Shown: one piece after another, positions 11,401 to 24,399 of the stretch
Layout of the letters: each line of letters opens with the position of its first letter
How positions within the stretch are numbered: the stretch's first letter is position 1
NCBI GenBank assembly: GCA_037074765.1
Contig: JBAMDO010000025.1
Span: 124,001 to 188,000 of the forward strand
DNA from: Mansonella perstans
Taxonomy: Eukaryota; Nematoda; Chromadorea; Rhabditida; Onchocercidae
Length of the DNA stretch: 64,000 bases
Direction of reading: 5' to 3'
Translations under genes and position numbers: made by a program
Notes under the pieces: generated by a model
Seen by the model: the letters and a program-made list of their open reading frames with translations, nothing else
The model's database searches: none
Told to the model about the DNA's origin: nothing

Positions 11401-14400
11401 GAAGGAGAGTTGAATGATAGATATTTTATCAGCACAAAGAGAACAAGATGCACATGAATTCTTTTATGAAGGAGCACACTGTGAACAACTGCTGCAAAAT
11501 AAAACAAACTCTTTAAACTAAAAAAAACATTACGTCACTTTTGAGATGAATATTCCTTCCTCTAACTAATTAATTTATTCGCATCACTCAATCAGATTCA
11601 GGAAATAAAAAACTGTATTCGGGATTTGACGAGATTTTCTATAGAAATTTAGGCTCCTTCTTGTGATATGTCTTGTGATAACAACAGCCATAACCATGCA
11701 CAATTACTACATAATTATGTCCAAAATTTCCAAAATATGATTTTCTCCAAAAACTGAGAACAGTTTTGGTGTTTTTTAGATGACTTATCGAAAAATCGTG
11801 AAGAGTTAAGAATGGATGCAGAAATCATTTCTTCCAAGATTTTTCAGAGATTCACCGGGAAAACACCAAACTTGTTGCTAAGATTTTGGTTTTTTTTGGG
11901 TTTTTGTTGCTAAGAATCTGTTTACGATGAAATCTTACTGCAATAATGTTACGTTTTCACACAATATGCAAAATAAGCGTTGTGATAGATTGATAAAATC
12001 CACCAAGGTTAAAGATTTGAAATAGTTTTCATTGAGTCTTTTTTCATTTTTTAGTGAGTAGGACAATGTTATGGGTATATGCAACAGCGATATTCTGTTT
12101 ACATGTAGGATATCTTTTTTGTTTAGCGGAGATAATGTGAACAGAAATAATTACCGGGAAAGGATTAGGGTGCAATGGAAAAAATTTGGATTTCCGTAAT
12201 GTAGTAATTCCCAAAAATTCTAAATCACTTAAAATTTTGTACTGATAACAAATAAGAGTTCAGAAATTTTACTACACGACACATAAATACCTTGCTTAGG
12301 AAAAAAATGAAATTTTCGAAGGTTTCTATGCAGGAAGCTATGACTTTGGAAAACGCTGTGAGAAGCAAAAAAATCACCATTGTCAGCTCTTTCCGTTTTT
12401 TTTTTTTTTTTTTTTTTTTTGGTTCCTGTACTTCCTTTACCATTAAATATATTTGCACTATTTTTTGTTGCTGAGAAACAGTACTTTAAATTTTGCAAAC
12501 AACATTTGGTATATCCGAAAAATAAATGACCTTGAATCATAGCGTCCAGAAAAAGCTTGTTCTGTAGTTTACTTGCCGCTGTTAATTGTCACATGTGCAC
12601 CAAAATCACTTTTTTTGTTGTTTGCTTTTCAGTTCGTAAACAGTAAGAACTGTAAATAACAGCTTCAAAATCTTAAGAATGCGTCCCAAGCAAAAACGAT
12701 AATTTAAAGAATGTGAACCAAAATAGAAACAATATATTGTGCTTCTGCCGTCTACCAGAGACTAATTCTAAAACAGCTAATAAAATATTTAGGAATGCAT
12801 CTTTGCGCTTTCTTTAAGTTACTGTTTTTGGGATATGAAGCGATCACAAAAAGCCAGTGGAGCAAAATTGTAATATGAGGGGTCATTGGTTCTCTTTTAT
12901 CCTATAAATATAAATATACATATCAGAATTCCAGATAGGTACTGGAACAAGTGGACTCAATACCCCATAAGACATGAGATAGAAGATGTTCAATCCATTT
13001 TTTAGCTCTGTTCCCCAATAAAAGTGTTGCATTTGAGATAAGTATAAATAAGTTGCAGTGTTGGTAAATTCGACTTTGAATTAGACTTAAATGGACTCTA
13101 GGATTTTGCAGTCCTTATATGCATGACTATGCCCTAAAATAAAGTCTTGCAAAGTTTAAGGAAGTCGCTGTATATTTGCAACTGTCGAAAATGTGGAAGG
13201 AGAAGTTTATTAATAGATAATATTTCTGCTACAGCAAAGTTTAAGGAAGTTGCTGTATATTTGTAACTGTCGAAAATGGGGAAGGAGAAGTTTATTAATA
13301 GATAATATTTCTGCTATACAGTTTTAACTCGATTTAGAGTTATAAAAAGGAGGAGAGGAAGTGGGAGTGTATTTGTTATTTTAAGTGGCAAACTGCAAGT
13401 GTTTCTTAGTACTGTAAGAGCTGATTTAGTTTTGAAATATTATGTTTTAGTAAACTTTTCTGAAGTGAAACTTAAAAAGGAATGATTTGACCGACAAAGC
13501 TAAAGAAGTTTAGGTGTGATTTAAGAAGGATTTGATACTAAACTTATGGGTAATTTAAATTATTTAATGTTTTTAAAGTGAATGGGGATTTTATTTGCAG
13601 GGATTTGAGTGAGAATTTGTTAACTGTTTTGACCGATGCGCAATTACGAGGACCAAAATTGGTGCGCAACTTACAACTTGATCGAAATTTCTTAACATGG
13701 TAACTTGAAATTCTCTTTGTCAACGTTCCCCAATGTCAGGTTTACATCTAAAATATTGGACAACAATTTCTTAAAATATTTTAATGGATAGTGAGTTGTC
13801 GATTTTTTTATGATCCATTTTGTCTGTTTATCCAGTACCTATTCACTTTTATATCTGCTTGATAATGACTCCCCTGGCAGTAAGCATTGTGGTTCGGAGT
13901 TGCTGAAAATCTGCAGAAAGTGCTTTGTCTGACGCTCGATTTCTTACTTCGATAGACAGTTTCAAATAAGCTGAAGATCACTTCCCATTCTGAAAAATTT
14001 CGAAACTTGGATTAATAATCCAAGTACTACAACTTACTGTAAGTTCTTTAGCAGGAGCTCTCCTCTTTTTAGTTACCCGGAGAAATCGGTTCGAAAATTT
14101 TGCTGCTCGCATTCAGTCTTTTGTAAAGGTTGAGATCGAAAAACTGAAATCAATTGGAAGAGGAGAGAACTTGTCTTTATGCAAATCATGAGAAAAACAT
14201 TACCGTAACGAGGAGTGTCCCGTCACTCAGTTTCGCATGTTTCTGAACGGTTCGCAAACTTAGTTATAAATGAGTTTCCTGAAAAGAACTACAGTGTTGA
14301 TTGTTATTCCTTTTAGTGTCCAACACATATGAGCGGGTGGAAGTTCGATAAATTCTACCGTTTATGCCAAGCAATTTCAAAATTTTGGATTGGCTTAAGA

Positions 14401-17400
14401 TCTAAAATAGTTTCACATTAATTTCAAAATCGTAGAAATGTATTATTTGCAGCTTAGACAGCCACGTGATAGCAACGTGGACAGAATTGGAAATTTTAAC
14501 GCTGAATGGCAACAATTTAAGTACAATGGGACAGCTTGGACCAATGGTCAATCTTCGCGTCCTGTAAGCGAAATGGATAATTTATCTTTAAAAAAAGATA
14601 AAATTCATCCATCAATTTGGAGAACACCATTTTTAAATTTTTCTGACACTGTTAAGCGAAGGGCAATACTGAATGATACTGAATGATCTCTTTTTTTAAA
14701 ACTGAATCACTGATAAATATCCTTATTCGACAAAGAAGAAAAAACCGTTGATAATTAAAAAACTAAAACCGGTCTCCTAATTTAACAAAATATCGTTTTA
14801 TCATTGAAAAAAACGGTATCAGTAATTCGAGATGTGAACCTTGTGCCAGATGTGAATTTAGGAGATTAGCTGAAAACCCATGGCTTTGTGATTGTCGTTT
14901 ACGATGGATGAAAAAAATCATTTCTAATGCACATATACTGGCTCGAAATACACGATGCCATCGGCCAGCACATTTGCATTCTCGTTTGCTAGAAAATATC
15001 GATGAAACGGTATTTACAACGATTTGAAAAGTTTTTTGTTAATTCTGGAATAGTGAAGGAGTTTAAGGAGATTAAAAAATGGCGGGTATGGGTACTGAAA
15101 AAAGAGGACTATTTCAGAAATTTATGATGGAAATTTATAGACAAGATATATAAGTCACGAGAGGTAACCAGAAATAGAAATGTTTGACTATGATGCAGTT
15201 CAACTTTGATTTTGCAAACTGATTAACATTCTCCATAAACTAAATTGAAACAACATTTCAAATGCGATTGTTCTAATCAGTTATAAACGTTGTTTTAAAA
15301 GTGAAATAGGAATGATTATTTGTAATTATATTTTGGAGATAGTGTTTATTTTCATTCGAAAAAATAACGTTGTTTGTATAGGTTACTTTTCAATTCTGCA
15401 AGATTAATTAAAATCAAAACATTTTTCTAGCAGTTTTGTTTCTATCAGTTAATGAGAAACTTATGCTAATCAAATTACTTGCGCGAAAAAATGCGTACAA
15501 TCACAATGTTGTGTGGACAGAATTTTTCTTATAAAATTTAAAATGATGCTCAAATTTCAGAAATTAAGTTTAGATTAAATTACAATTTGAACAGCTTCCA
15601 CAAATTCTAGAAGTGACTGGACATTATCGGTTTATTTAATTTCAGTTAATGAAATGTTCTGGAATTGAAAAACGTGTAGCCACGTCATGTCGAGATGCTT
15701 CAGTGTGCCCGCCAGTTTGCACCTGCACTGAAACGACGATTGATTGTCGGGATCGTGGTATAACACATATCCCAGCTAACCTGCCTCCAACAACTACTGA
15801 GCTGTAAGTTTACATTGTTTCGGTTTGCTGTAATGTTTGTGAATGGCTTAATAAAATAACAAGATCCTAAAGTTCTTTTTCCTGCGATTAGAAGCATTTC
15901 ATATTTCAAGACTAGTTTCTCAAATTTTGATAGAAAAGTTTTTGAAAATTTTACGGAAATTTTCAATTTTTTAGAAGGCTTGAGCAAAATCAAATAACCT
16001 ATATACCTCCTCGAGCATTCTACAATCTTCATCAACTCAAACGACTGTAAGTTGGGAATAATTTTGACTAAATAATGTCAAGATTTTTCATATAAATACG
16101 AATAATGCTTGATGTTGTTCTTGAAGGTTTTGTCTTAGAAGATTTTTAATAGACTTATTTTTAATAGAATATTGGAAATTTCAATAGACTAATCAAACAA
16201 ATATTATGAAATTAGCATTATTAAGATTCTTATATTTAGTGATCTCAGTAAAAACAATATTGGGGAGATCGGTCCGGGAGCATTTGATGGTTTGAAATCA
16301 TTAAACTCGCTGTGAGTCTTTTTTTGAATCAATTATTGGACAAAGTATGTATCTAATCGCTAAACCTAATCAATCCAAAACATACCCGTAACCAGAATTG
16401 TATCAAAAGTTACGGGTCATTAATGAGTGTAATGAAAATTATAGTTTCATGGATAAAAAAGTAACTCTGCTTGAAGCTTACACATTCCAAAGTTGCAAAA
16501 TCATCTGAATAACGAAATAACGAATAAAACTAAAAACACTGACTAAACTCTTAAGGTTGAAGTCAGTCGAACTTCAGCAGTCCTAAAGTGGCTTTCAGGA
16601 TCGCAACTACCAGTTTTATTCGTATGTTGAAGCAATGATAAAAAATGGGAAAAAAACTGGATCGTTTTGAAAAGTAAAGCTACTATTTCCAGAAAATTTA
16701 ATATTATTTTTACAGCGTGTTATATGGAAATAATATAAGTAATTTACCATCGGAAGCGTTTCACGGGCTTGCGAACCTTCAGTTATTGCTTTTAAATGCA
16801 AACAAGCTGCAATGTCTTCGAGAAGATATTTTCTCAAATCTTACAAACCTAAATTTGTTATCATTGTATGATAATCAAATTCATTCCATTGCTAATGGAA
16901 CCTTCGATGGATTAACCAATTTGACGACACTTCATTTAGCCCGCAATCCAATAATTTGTGATTGCAACCTTGTTAGTTCTTTTATCGATTCTTGGAAATT
17001 TTGTTTATCCCATACTTAATAAAAAATAGAGAATTTCCACCGTTAATGCGTGCCTTTTAGTGGCCAATTTCGTGCGTTATAGTTTGCATTTATTTCAAAA
17101 TTTCATACATTAGGAATTTGAATTGTTTAGAAAATTCCGAAAGTTGGAAATAATGAAAATTTTTCAGAAATGGCTTGCTCATTTACTAGCCAAGAAAGCT
17201 GTAGAAACTAGTAGTGCACGTTGTGATTCACCAAAACGAGTAGCTCATCGACGTCTATCTACATTACATCACTCGAAGTTTAGATGTAAAGGTAATTTAC
17301 GTTCTCAAAGAGTATCAAATAAATAGGTTTTTTGGAAAAGGAAAATCATTATCTCAATGATTTCTTAAGGCAATTTGAATAAATTTTAAAGGGTCTGAAG

Positions 17401-20400
17401 CATATGTAACGGCTAACGCAGGTCGGTGTATCATCGACCATCCATGTCCGGTTGGCTGCTCATGTTTGAATACGTTCGTCGATTGCAGGTACTGCATTCT
17501 CTAGAAGTGACTTCTGTTGTTTATCATCAAGTATTATACTTTATTCGAAGGACCTTGTCTTGTCATCTAGTCTACAGTTGTTAAAGGAAAAAGAATATTT
17601 ATATACAAAGTGGATTTTTTTCTTACTGTAACCTTAATATACCACTTGTTGCAGTAATCAAGGTTGGACTGATTTTCCACGGAAATTACCTCGATATACC
17701 ACTGAATTACGTATGTCCAACAATAAGATAGCTGCCATTCGTCTTTCCGCTAATCTTCACTTTGAAAATCTAACCATATTGTGGGTGTTCATCTTCCTTA
17801 ATCTTTTTAAACTTTATTTTACATTTCTGAAATCATTGTCAAGCACTTTTCATCTCATAAAACAGAAAAAAATTGAATTTCAGGCTGCTGGATGGTAATG
17901 AAATTAAATTCCTCGAGAACAATTCGTTATCTGCATTGGGTAAAGTGCAAGAACTGTAAGATTTCTGATTCACTTACTCTAGTAGATTAACTGGTCAGTA
18001 AATAAATTAATCCACTTATTTGTTTGTTTGGTTCCCCTCATTTGATCATTTGATTGTCGAATGTATACTCCTATGATTTCTTTTTAATCGGTACAGTGCT
18101 GATTTCCAAGGTATCAGCAGTTCTGTCTAAGACACCTGTTGCTGTAAGTATGCAAGAACTAAAATATGTATTACAACATGTTGAAATGTGAAACGAGATT
18201 TACTATTAAAAGTATATTATTTTCCATCATGCTATAATTCATAACGTTATCACGATTAATTTCTGCTTGAAACTGATGAATATTGACTTTTTCAGCGACT
18301 TAAGCCGCAATAAATTACGACATTTTTCTACTGCAGTATTTGGAAGTGGAAATTTGCAAACTATTAAACTGTAAGTTTTGTTAGTGATCAGGACGGTTCT
18401 GATATGCATCGCACAACCATTGCTTATCCATCTCAGCTTTCAGTGGCGTGCGATTACACCTTGGTGGATAATACTTATAGACTGGAATTATCGGAACAGC
18501 AATTTTTCCTTCTTTTCCTTTTCGTTCTTGTCAGTTGCTCAAAGTACTTTTTAAATTTTAAAATACTGAGAGAAGCTGGTATTTCAAATGTCAAAACACT
18601 TCTTTTAAATTCACCACGTGATTAAAGAATCTATTAATCCAGTGTTTTTGAGCAGTTCGACAGCTTGGTAGTTCTCTGCCTATCTGGTCACCCGACATGC
18701 TTCGACTGTAGTCAGACCTTCATGTAAAGTGATTAGATGTTCAAATTAAATTTCTTGAAAGGCAATGCTTTGTAATATCCTTAGTATTATTTGAGTGTAG
18801 CTTTTTTGTTATAATATCGACATGATGATCTGTTATCTCCTTTGATAATTTAGAATGCCGTATTCCCTTTTTCATATTTCTTGTCAATCTCTGAAAATTA
18901 ACTTGCCTGAAGTATAGTTGGTATTATTATCTGCTTGAAATAAATTTTTTTTATTTCAAAATCTCTGCAAGCAATGATTTCTAGCTTTTTTACTTATTTG
19001 AAACAATTTTTTTAACTTGATAACTTATGCATATTAAAGGAATTCTATAATTTATTTCAGGAATTTAAGTCACAATCAGATCAAATGCTTCTCAGCTGAT
19101 TCACTCGCGCAGCTAGCAACGTTAGAATCAGTGTATAATTTCGATTTCTTATTCGAATCTCTTATTCCACAATGTTTAAAAATGCATTCAAGAAACACTG
19201 AAAAGTGGCTCAAAGTAAAGCCTGAGGGAAAAATTTTTTTAAATATGAATATCAAAAAAAAAAATACTTTCGTTTTGCAGATCATTAGATGGGAACAACT
19301 TCATCTGTAACTGTCATATGATTGATTTTGTTCATTACCCACGAATGAATGGGTCATCTCATTTCCTGAATTCTGCTGTTTGTCATGAACCGATGCAATT
19401 ACGGGGCCGCACGGTGGCTTCTCTCAAAAAAGATGAACTGTTTTGCAATGGTAATTTGAGCATGATTTGTCAGTCTTTTGAAAAGAGTGTTTATTGAGTG
19501 GTCCAGCAGTCCAATTAAAATAGTTGTAGTCTAAGTGAGTAAAATTGTGCGTGTTGAAACTTCAAAAAATCGAAAAATTCCGACAGCAAGCAATTTTGAG
19601 AAACTACGGAAAATGTTTGCACGGAAGATGGTAATTATTGCCCAGCTGGTTGCACGTGTCATGGAACAGTGGTGCGCTGTTCGAACAAGAATCTTAAGAA
19701 ATTTCCTGCTGGTATATCCGCTGAAACTACTGAGTTATTTTTGGACTCAAACAATATTGTCGTTATTCCTCCTGAATTGAATAAACTGAAACGACTTGTC
19801 AAATTGTAAGTTATTGGTTGTTGTGATAAAGCAATTCGGGATGGAATTGCTTCAGCTCTATAAATATATTTTTCATTTATCAGCCTGGAATGAAGTACGT
19901 CGTGTTCAATGCACTGAACACCACCTGATATGTTTTAGTATAATAGTCCGTTTATCTTAATAATTAATGTTTTAGTGATCCATGTATTCCTCAACTATAC
20001 ATTTTGTCATTTCAAGTTCAGTTCATTGAATATAAAAACCCTGACATCTTTGATAGATCGCAGAAATGTTAGTAGAACATATATTTCTTCCTTTATCGTT
20101 AAATCGTAGTTTTCAGAGATTTAAGCCATAACCGAATTGTTGCAATTGAAAACGGAGCATTTGTGAATTTGACCAAGCTATCAACGTTGATACTTAATTA
20201 TAACAAAGTAGAATGCCTGGAAGAAGAAGCATTCAAACATTTGACTAATTTACGTATTCTCTCATTGCACGGAAATGATATTTCAGTTTTGCCGGAATCA
20301 GCTTTTGCCAATTTACATAACATTACACATATGTAAGAAATTCTAATTTTTTGTTAACTTATATGACTATTCTGTCATATTCGACAGAAATATGTTGGAT

Positions 20401-23400
20401 TTCTGTTTCCTTTAAATTTTTGGAAAATCTAGAGCTCTTGGAAGTAATTCGTTGTATTGCGATTGTCGCATCGCATGGTTCAGTCGCTGGATAAGAAGCC
20501 GTTTCATTGAAGCTGGAATTGCTCGCTGTGAACTTCCATTGAATCTACGAAATCAGTTGCTTCTATCAGCCAATGAATTACAGTTCAAGTAATTGTGTTT
20601 TTAAAATATTTACGTCTTATTTACTTTGAAAAAATTCTGATTCATACTGTTTTCAACCTTTATAGATGTGTTGAACAAGTTCCAAAAAATGTGTTGGCTA
20701 AATGTGATGCTTGTGCTAATAGTCCATGCAAAAATGGCGCCACATGTCAAAGAATGAAAGGAAGGACATTTGCGTGTAAGTGCAAAGCAAAATATCACGG
20801 AAAATACTGTGAAAATAAAATTGATGCGTGTTATGGCGAGCCGTGTCTAAATAATGCCACCTGCAAGGTAATGATACCGATCGCATTACTGTAACTTGTA
20901 CTAATTTTGTCATTTACTGTATGCATTTTTTAGCAAAACTGATGGCCTAAGATATTTTTAACCGATATTCACTAGAAGACCTGAACTAGCACTGCTTTTT
21001 TTTTGCGGGTATTAAAGTTTTCGAAACAATTTGAATTTTTATCTTTTCCGTAATGGTGATTTTCATAGAGGAAGAGAGAGGGGGCAAAATAGAGTGAAAG
21101 AAAGTAGTTCTTTCTGTTAGGTTTTTAAATAAAGTTTCGCGTTATAATTTTGTAATTTAAAGGTAATTCAAGACGGGCGTTTTAAATGTCACTGTGTGAA
21201 AGGTTTCGAGGGTGAACGTTGCGAGACAAATATTGATGATTGTATAAATAATAAATGCCAGAATGGAGCAACTTGTATTGATTTGGTAAGTTTTTTTTTT
21301 TTTTTTTTTTATACTGGAAGCGATGCAAATAGTAGAGATATGTTATTCGAATGACTGGGAATTCGAATAACATTCAAGTCAAGTTTTACTGATATTTTTT
21401 TACAGAGAAATATTTTTAGAAAGTTATTTGTTTTATTAGATTCAATTTAGATAAATTCTTACGAATGTAAATGTCTATCGACTCAAATAGGACGTTTTTG
21501 TGAGGAAAAAATGGAATTTTGTTCGAGTAAAATGAATCCATGCGCAAACAAAGGAGTATGCATACAACAACCTCCTTCTTACAGGTAATTTCTTCGCAAT
21601 CAGGAAATTTCTCCTTCTATCTTACTGTAATCAGCGTACAATAAAAAACTAACATCAACATGCTGTAAAATAAAATTCTCAAATTTATGTCCTTTAGCAA
21701 TCATCTTTCTAATTTTCGACTGCATATCCATTAGCTGGATTAACAGAAATGGTATATGATCACTAATGTAATGAATGTTCCGAGTCGTAAATGCATATCA
21801 ATACATAGTTAGCTAGTTATTATTGGAAAAATGAAAAAATGTTATAATTGTAATTGGTGATCTTTTCCCAACTCACCTAGTTAAAAATCAAGTTTCATTA
21901 GATATATGCCTTTTTTTAGATGTAATTGCTTGCCAGGTTTCACTGGTGTTAATTGTACGATAAACATCGATGATTGTGAGCATAATTTATGCAAAAATAA
22001 TGCAGTTTGCGTTGTTAGTTTTTTAATTTTTGGATTAAATTATGTTTCTAATTTATAGTGATATTCCAATATATCAAATTATAGTTCACTAGTTCTTGGT
22101 GCTGATTTAATTTCGCTATCATACATCGTTTGTATGAAGTCAATAATTAAAAATTTTATATTTCTATTTTCTCTTATCGTTGTAACTACATCAACATCAG
22201 CTAAAGACACTGTAGATAAAAGTTTAATTTTAGACTCATTTATCTTGAGGCATTTTGCTTTGAGACTCAGTTGTTCCAAAGAAATTAAGGAAATTAAGAA
22301 TTTCAAACACTGAGTCTTTTGCGCTAATTTTTGGAATAGTAAAAATTTGCATCTACAAAATTTTCCAGGATGGTATACAATCGTACAAATGTGAATGTAT
22401 TGGTGGATATTCAGGAAAGTTTTGTGAATTATCACTGATGTCAAATGATTATCCGAATACATCATCATGTCATGCGCATTCTTGTAAACATGTGAGCTTT
22501 TTCTTCCCAGCTAATTAGAATTTTGTGAATCTTTTGATTTGCAGTTGCAAGAGATTGTATGATATAATGATGAGTATAAATCATTTCAGGGAGCATGTCA
22601 TGACTTAGGAAATGATGTATTATGTAAATGCTCTGAAGGATACAGTGGTAAACGATGTGAACAGCTGAGAGCTGTAGGATATGTTCAAGATAATTCATTC
22701 ATCGCACTGGAACCCTTCAATGCTTCGCCGGATGGGAATCTATCCTTCACATTGATTACTACTGCTAGGTTATTGTTCTGATGATTTTGAGTAAGTTTAT
22801 CTCGAAACCTTAGAGTAGCGATTTATACTGGTTATTTCAGCACCGGAGTTGTCATTTATTATGCCGATAATGCACACTTATCGATGGAATTATACGATGG
22901 TCGTTTGAAAATTTCATTCTGTGTGGGCAATTTTCCTGCCTCTCATATGTATAGCTATGTTACTGGTATTGTTTAAAATGTTTATTTTTATATTGAAAAA
23001 ACTTATACTTTTTGACGATGTTACTAAAACATTCTCAACACCAAAAATAGTTCTGCTAGGAGATGGGATCAAATCATAAGATATCATCTTCGAATCTTAA
23101 TTAAAATATTGAAGTATGTACGCTGTTTAGTGCATGATGGACGCCCACATCGAATAGAAATTTATATCAAAGGAATAATGCTGACATTAAAAATTGATAA
23201 TTACGAGCCACAAACTGTTGTCAACAGTGGTCCAAAAGAAACGTTTTTATTGACAAGCAAGAATCTCTTATATGTTGGTGGCGTGCCAATCCCTGTTGCT
23301 GTTAAAGCAACGACTGCTTTTCATTTGAAGCAATCGCATAGCTTTAAAGGTAAATTTTGAGAAATGAGCAGAATTTGATGATTTCTGTGGGTTCCATTTT

Positions 23401-24363
23401 GTGATGCCGTTTACTTTGCCACGTTTCTTGTTACATAGGCACAAAAAATTAACGAACTTTCCGTGATTCATAAATGTATAAAAATCTAATTGGATTTGAC
23501 CAGTATTGTTAAAGAAAATTAATTTTAACTGGCTTATAATAGCATCATTGATTCTCAATTTTGAAATTAGAAATCCTGATTTTGTTTTTTCATTTTTCCT
23601 CGGGCAAATCATAATTTATTGAACAAATAATTTATGGAGTTAATTTACTGAACAAAGTAAGATGAGGTAATAGTTAGCAAATGCCAGCGTCATTCTTGAA
23701 TCCATAAGAGGGTTTCATCTGTTCAAAAAACATTGCTGATCTCATCTATACAAAAAACATTGCTGTAAATGATAAACTCTTAATAGAATTCCAGGATGCA
23801 TCTCCGACTTTTACGTTAATAACATGATAGTTGATTTCGATAAAGCGGAACAGAAGAAAGGAATTTTAAATGGATGTGCCAAAAGTGTCGATCTCTGTAG
23901 CGGTGTCCAGTGCTATAGCGGTACATGCATTACGAATTCCTCGTTATCCAATGGTTACACATGTCGTTGCCCTCCTGGTTATAGTGGCATGCATTGTCAA
24001 CAACGTAAGCTGTTTGAGTTTTGTTGTGGGATTTTATTGCATACATTTATATTTCATAGGATTATTTGATGAAATACAATTTTCTTGCCCACAAAATTTC
24101 ATAATTTTGTAGGTGAAATTTTCTGTGGCAAAGAGAAATATCGTCATCATTACGTGGACGGTAACTGTCGGTCGGCAGAACAAATCAAAAATGGTCGATG
24201 TTATGGTTGGTGTGGTAGTGACAGTCAACAGTGTTGTACAGCTGTGAAAAGTAAGAGGCGCAGGTTGAAAATGCATTGTAGGGATGGTAGCATTACTTCA
24301 CAGATTGTTCACATTATACGGAAATGTCAATGTACTGCCGAAGCAGCATGTCATGCTGCATAG
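8484..24363 (+). CDS. slt-1: Slit guidance cue SLT-1, 31 exons, about 1422 aa
   Basis: A secreted extracellular matrix protein that steers growing axons and migrating cells; Slit proteins bind Robo-family receptors through the second LRR domain. The order read here is signal peptide, LRR domains 1-4 each with Cys-rich caps, EGF 1-6, laminin G, EGF 7 and a C-terminal cystine knot, which is the full Slit architecture and close to the length of C. elegans SLT-1. I set the start at 8484 because [17 protein letters not shown] is a signal peptide directly before the first cap [14 protein letters not shown]; in-frame Met codons further upstream would put a basic stretch first. All 31 exons join in frame to the stop at 24361-24363. 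Exon coordinates are given in the five block entries. Exons 2-4, 9, 10, 15 and 17 are exactly 72 nt, one LRR each. The gene is convergent with the mucin-like gene to its right. Confidence 0.96.
12400..12420. repeat. poly-T tract in slt-1 intron 4
   Basis: About 20 thymines in slt-1 intron 4. Open frames across it on both strands (runs of Phe or Lys) are artefacts. It could be the poly-A tail of an old minus-strand retroposed copy, but nothing recognisable precedes it. Confidence 0.8.
13150..13321. repeat. tandem duplication, 2 x about 85 bp
   Basis: Two adjacent copies, starting at 13150 and 13235, share caaagtttaaggaagt and gaaggagaagtttattaata with only a handful of differences. The pair lies in slt-1 intron 4, about 280 bases before exon 5. 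A recent intronic duplication with no evident function. Confidence 0.9.
15646..17291 (+). other. slt-1: slt-1 exons 8-12: LRR domain 2 (Robo-binding domain in known Slits)
   Basis: Exons: 15646-15803, 15975-16046, 16240-16311, 16716-16971, 17168-17291. The N-cap reads [18 protein letters not shown]. The repeats include [35 protein letters not shown] and [17 protein letters not shown]. The C-cap [16 protein letters not shown] is split across exons 11 and 12. In characterised Slits the concave face of this domain contacts Robo Ig1; that role is family knowledge. Confidence 0.93.
17392..19450 (+). other. slt-1: slt-1 exons 13-18: LRR domain 3
   Basis: Exons: 17392-17488, 17655-17780, 17884-17955, 18296-18370, 19061-19132, 19281-19450. 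The N-cap is [19 protein letters not shown]. Exons 15, 16 and 17 are single LRRs of 72, 75 and 72 nt. The C-cap [12 protein letters not shown] departs from the usual aromatic-rich CDC pattern but keeps the cysteines. Exon 17 must end at 19132 (donor gtataa), two bases after an earlier GT, to keep frame. Confidence 0.9.
19601..20588 (+). other. slt-1: slt-1 exons 19-21: LRR domain 4
   Basis: Exons: 19601-19805, 20117-20332, 20433-20588. The N-cap is [20 protein letters not shown] and the C-cap [15 protein letters not shown]. The exon 19 acceptor is set by frame: only the site after ttttgag joins exon 18 without a stop, so this intron appears to end in GAG. In known Slits domain 4 mediates dimerisation and binds heparan sulphate. 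Confidence 0.88.
20666..24363 (+). other. slt-1: slt-1 exons 22-31: EGF 1-6, laminin G, EGF 7, C-terminal knot
   Basis: Exons: 20666-20867, 21163-21285, 21451-21584, 21920-22013, 22369-22491, 22590-22768, 22841-22965, 23131-23349, 23795-24004, 24113-24363. EGF 1 starts [18 protein letters not shown] 3 and 5 begin with NIDDC, the calcium-binding form. Human SLIT2 is cleaved between EGF 5 and 6; the matching linker here is short and Ser/Asn-rich ([12 protein letters not shown]). Laminin G spans about residues 1118-1275. Exon 29 must start at 23131 after ctgtttag, not at the nearby Met. The last exon has the knot with paired cysteines QQCCTA and a basic patch KSKRRRLK, as in other Slit C-termini. 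It ends at 24363. Confidence 0.93.
23715..23766. repeat. short direct repeat near the slt-1 exon 30 acceptor
   Basis: Two 24-base copies sharing caaaaaacattgctg, 27 bases apart, lie in slt-1 intron 29 about 30-80 bases before exon 30. They differ at two positions. Probably a small slippage duplication. Confidence 0.75.
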
Positions 24364-24393
24364 TTTCCTGAAAATTTATTTAGTTACTGCTTT

Positions 24394-24399
24394 AATAAA
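24394..24399 (+). terminator. slt-1: slt-1 polyadenylation signal
   Basis: AATAAA lies about 30 bases after the stop, in tttaataaaaattctcc. The spacing suggests a very short 3' UTR. No other canonical signal is as close. Confidence 0.7.

Larger units (their letters stand above)
8484..15009 (+). other. slt-1: slt-1 exons 1-7: signal peptide and LRR domain 1
   Basis: Exons: 8484-8647, 8754-8825, 9096-9167, 9375-9446, 13601-13699, 14453-14563, 14862-15009. Exon 1 holds the leader and N-terminal cap. Exons 2-4 each add one 24-residue LRR. Exons 5 and 6 add [12 protein letters not shown] and [16 protein letters not shown], and exon 7 is the C-terminal cap [11 protein letters not shown]. Intron 4 (9447-13600) is by far the longest in the gene at 4.15 kb. 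Confidence 0.93.

Noticed and set aside
23109..23130. Starting slt-1 exon 29 at the nearby Met codon or after attgaag
   Set aside because: Only the acceptor at 23129-23130 (ctgtttag) joins the preceding exon in the laminin G frame.
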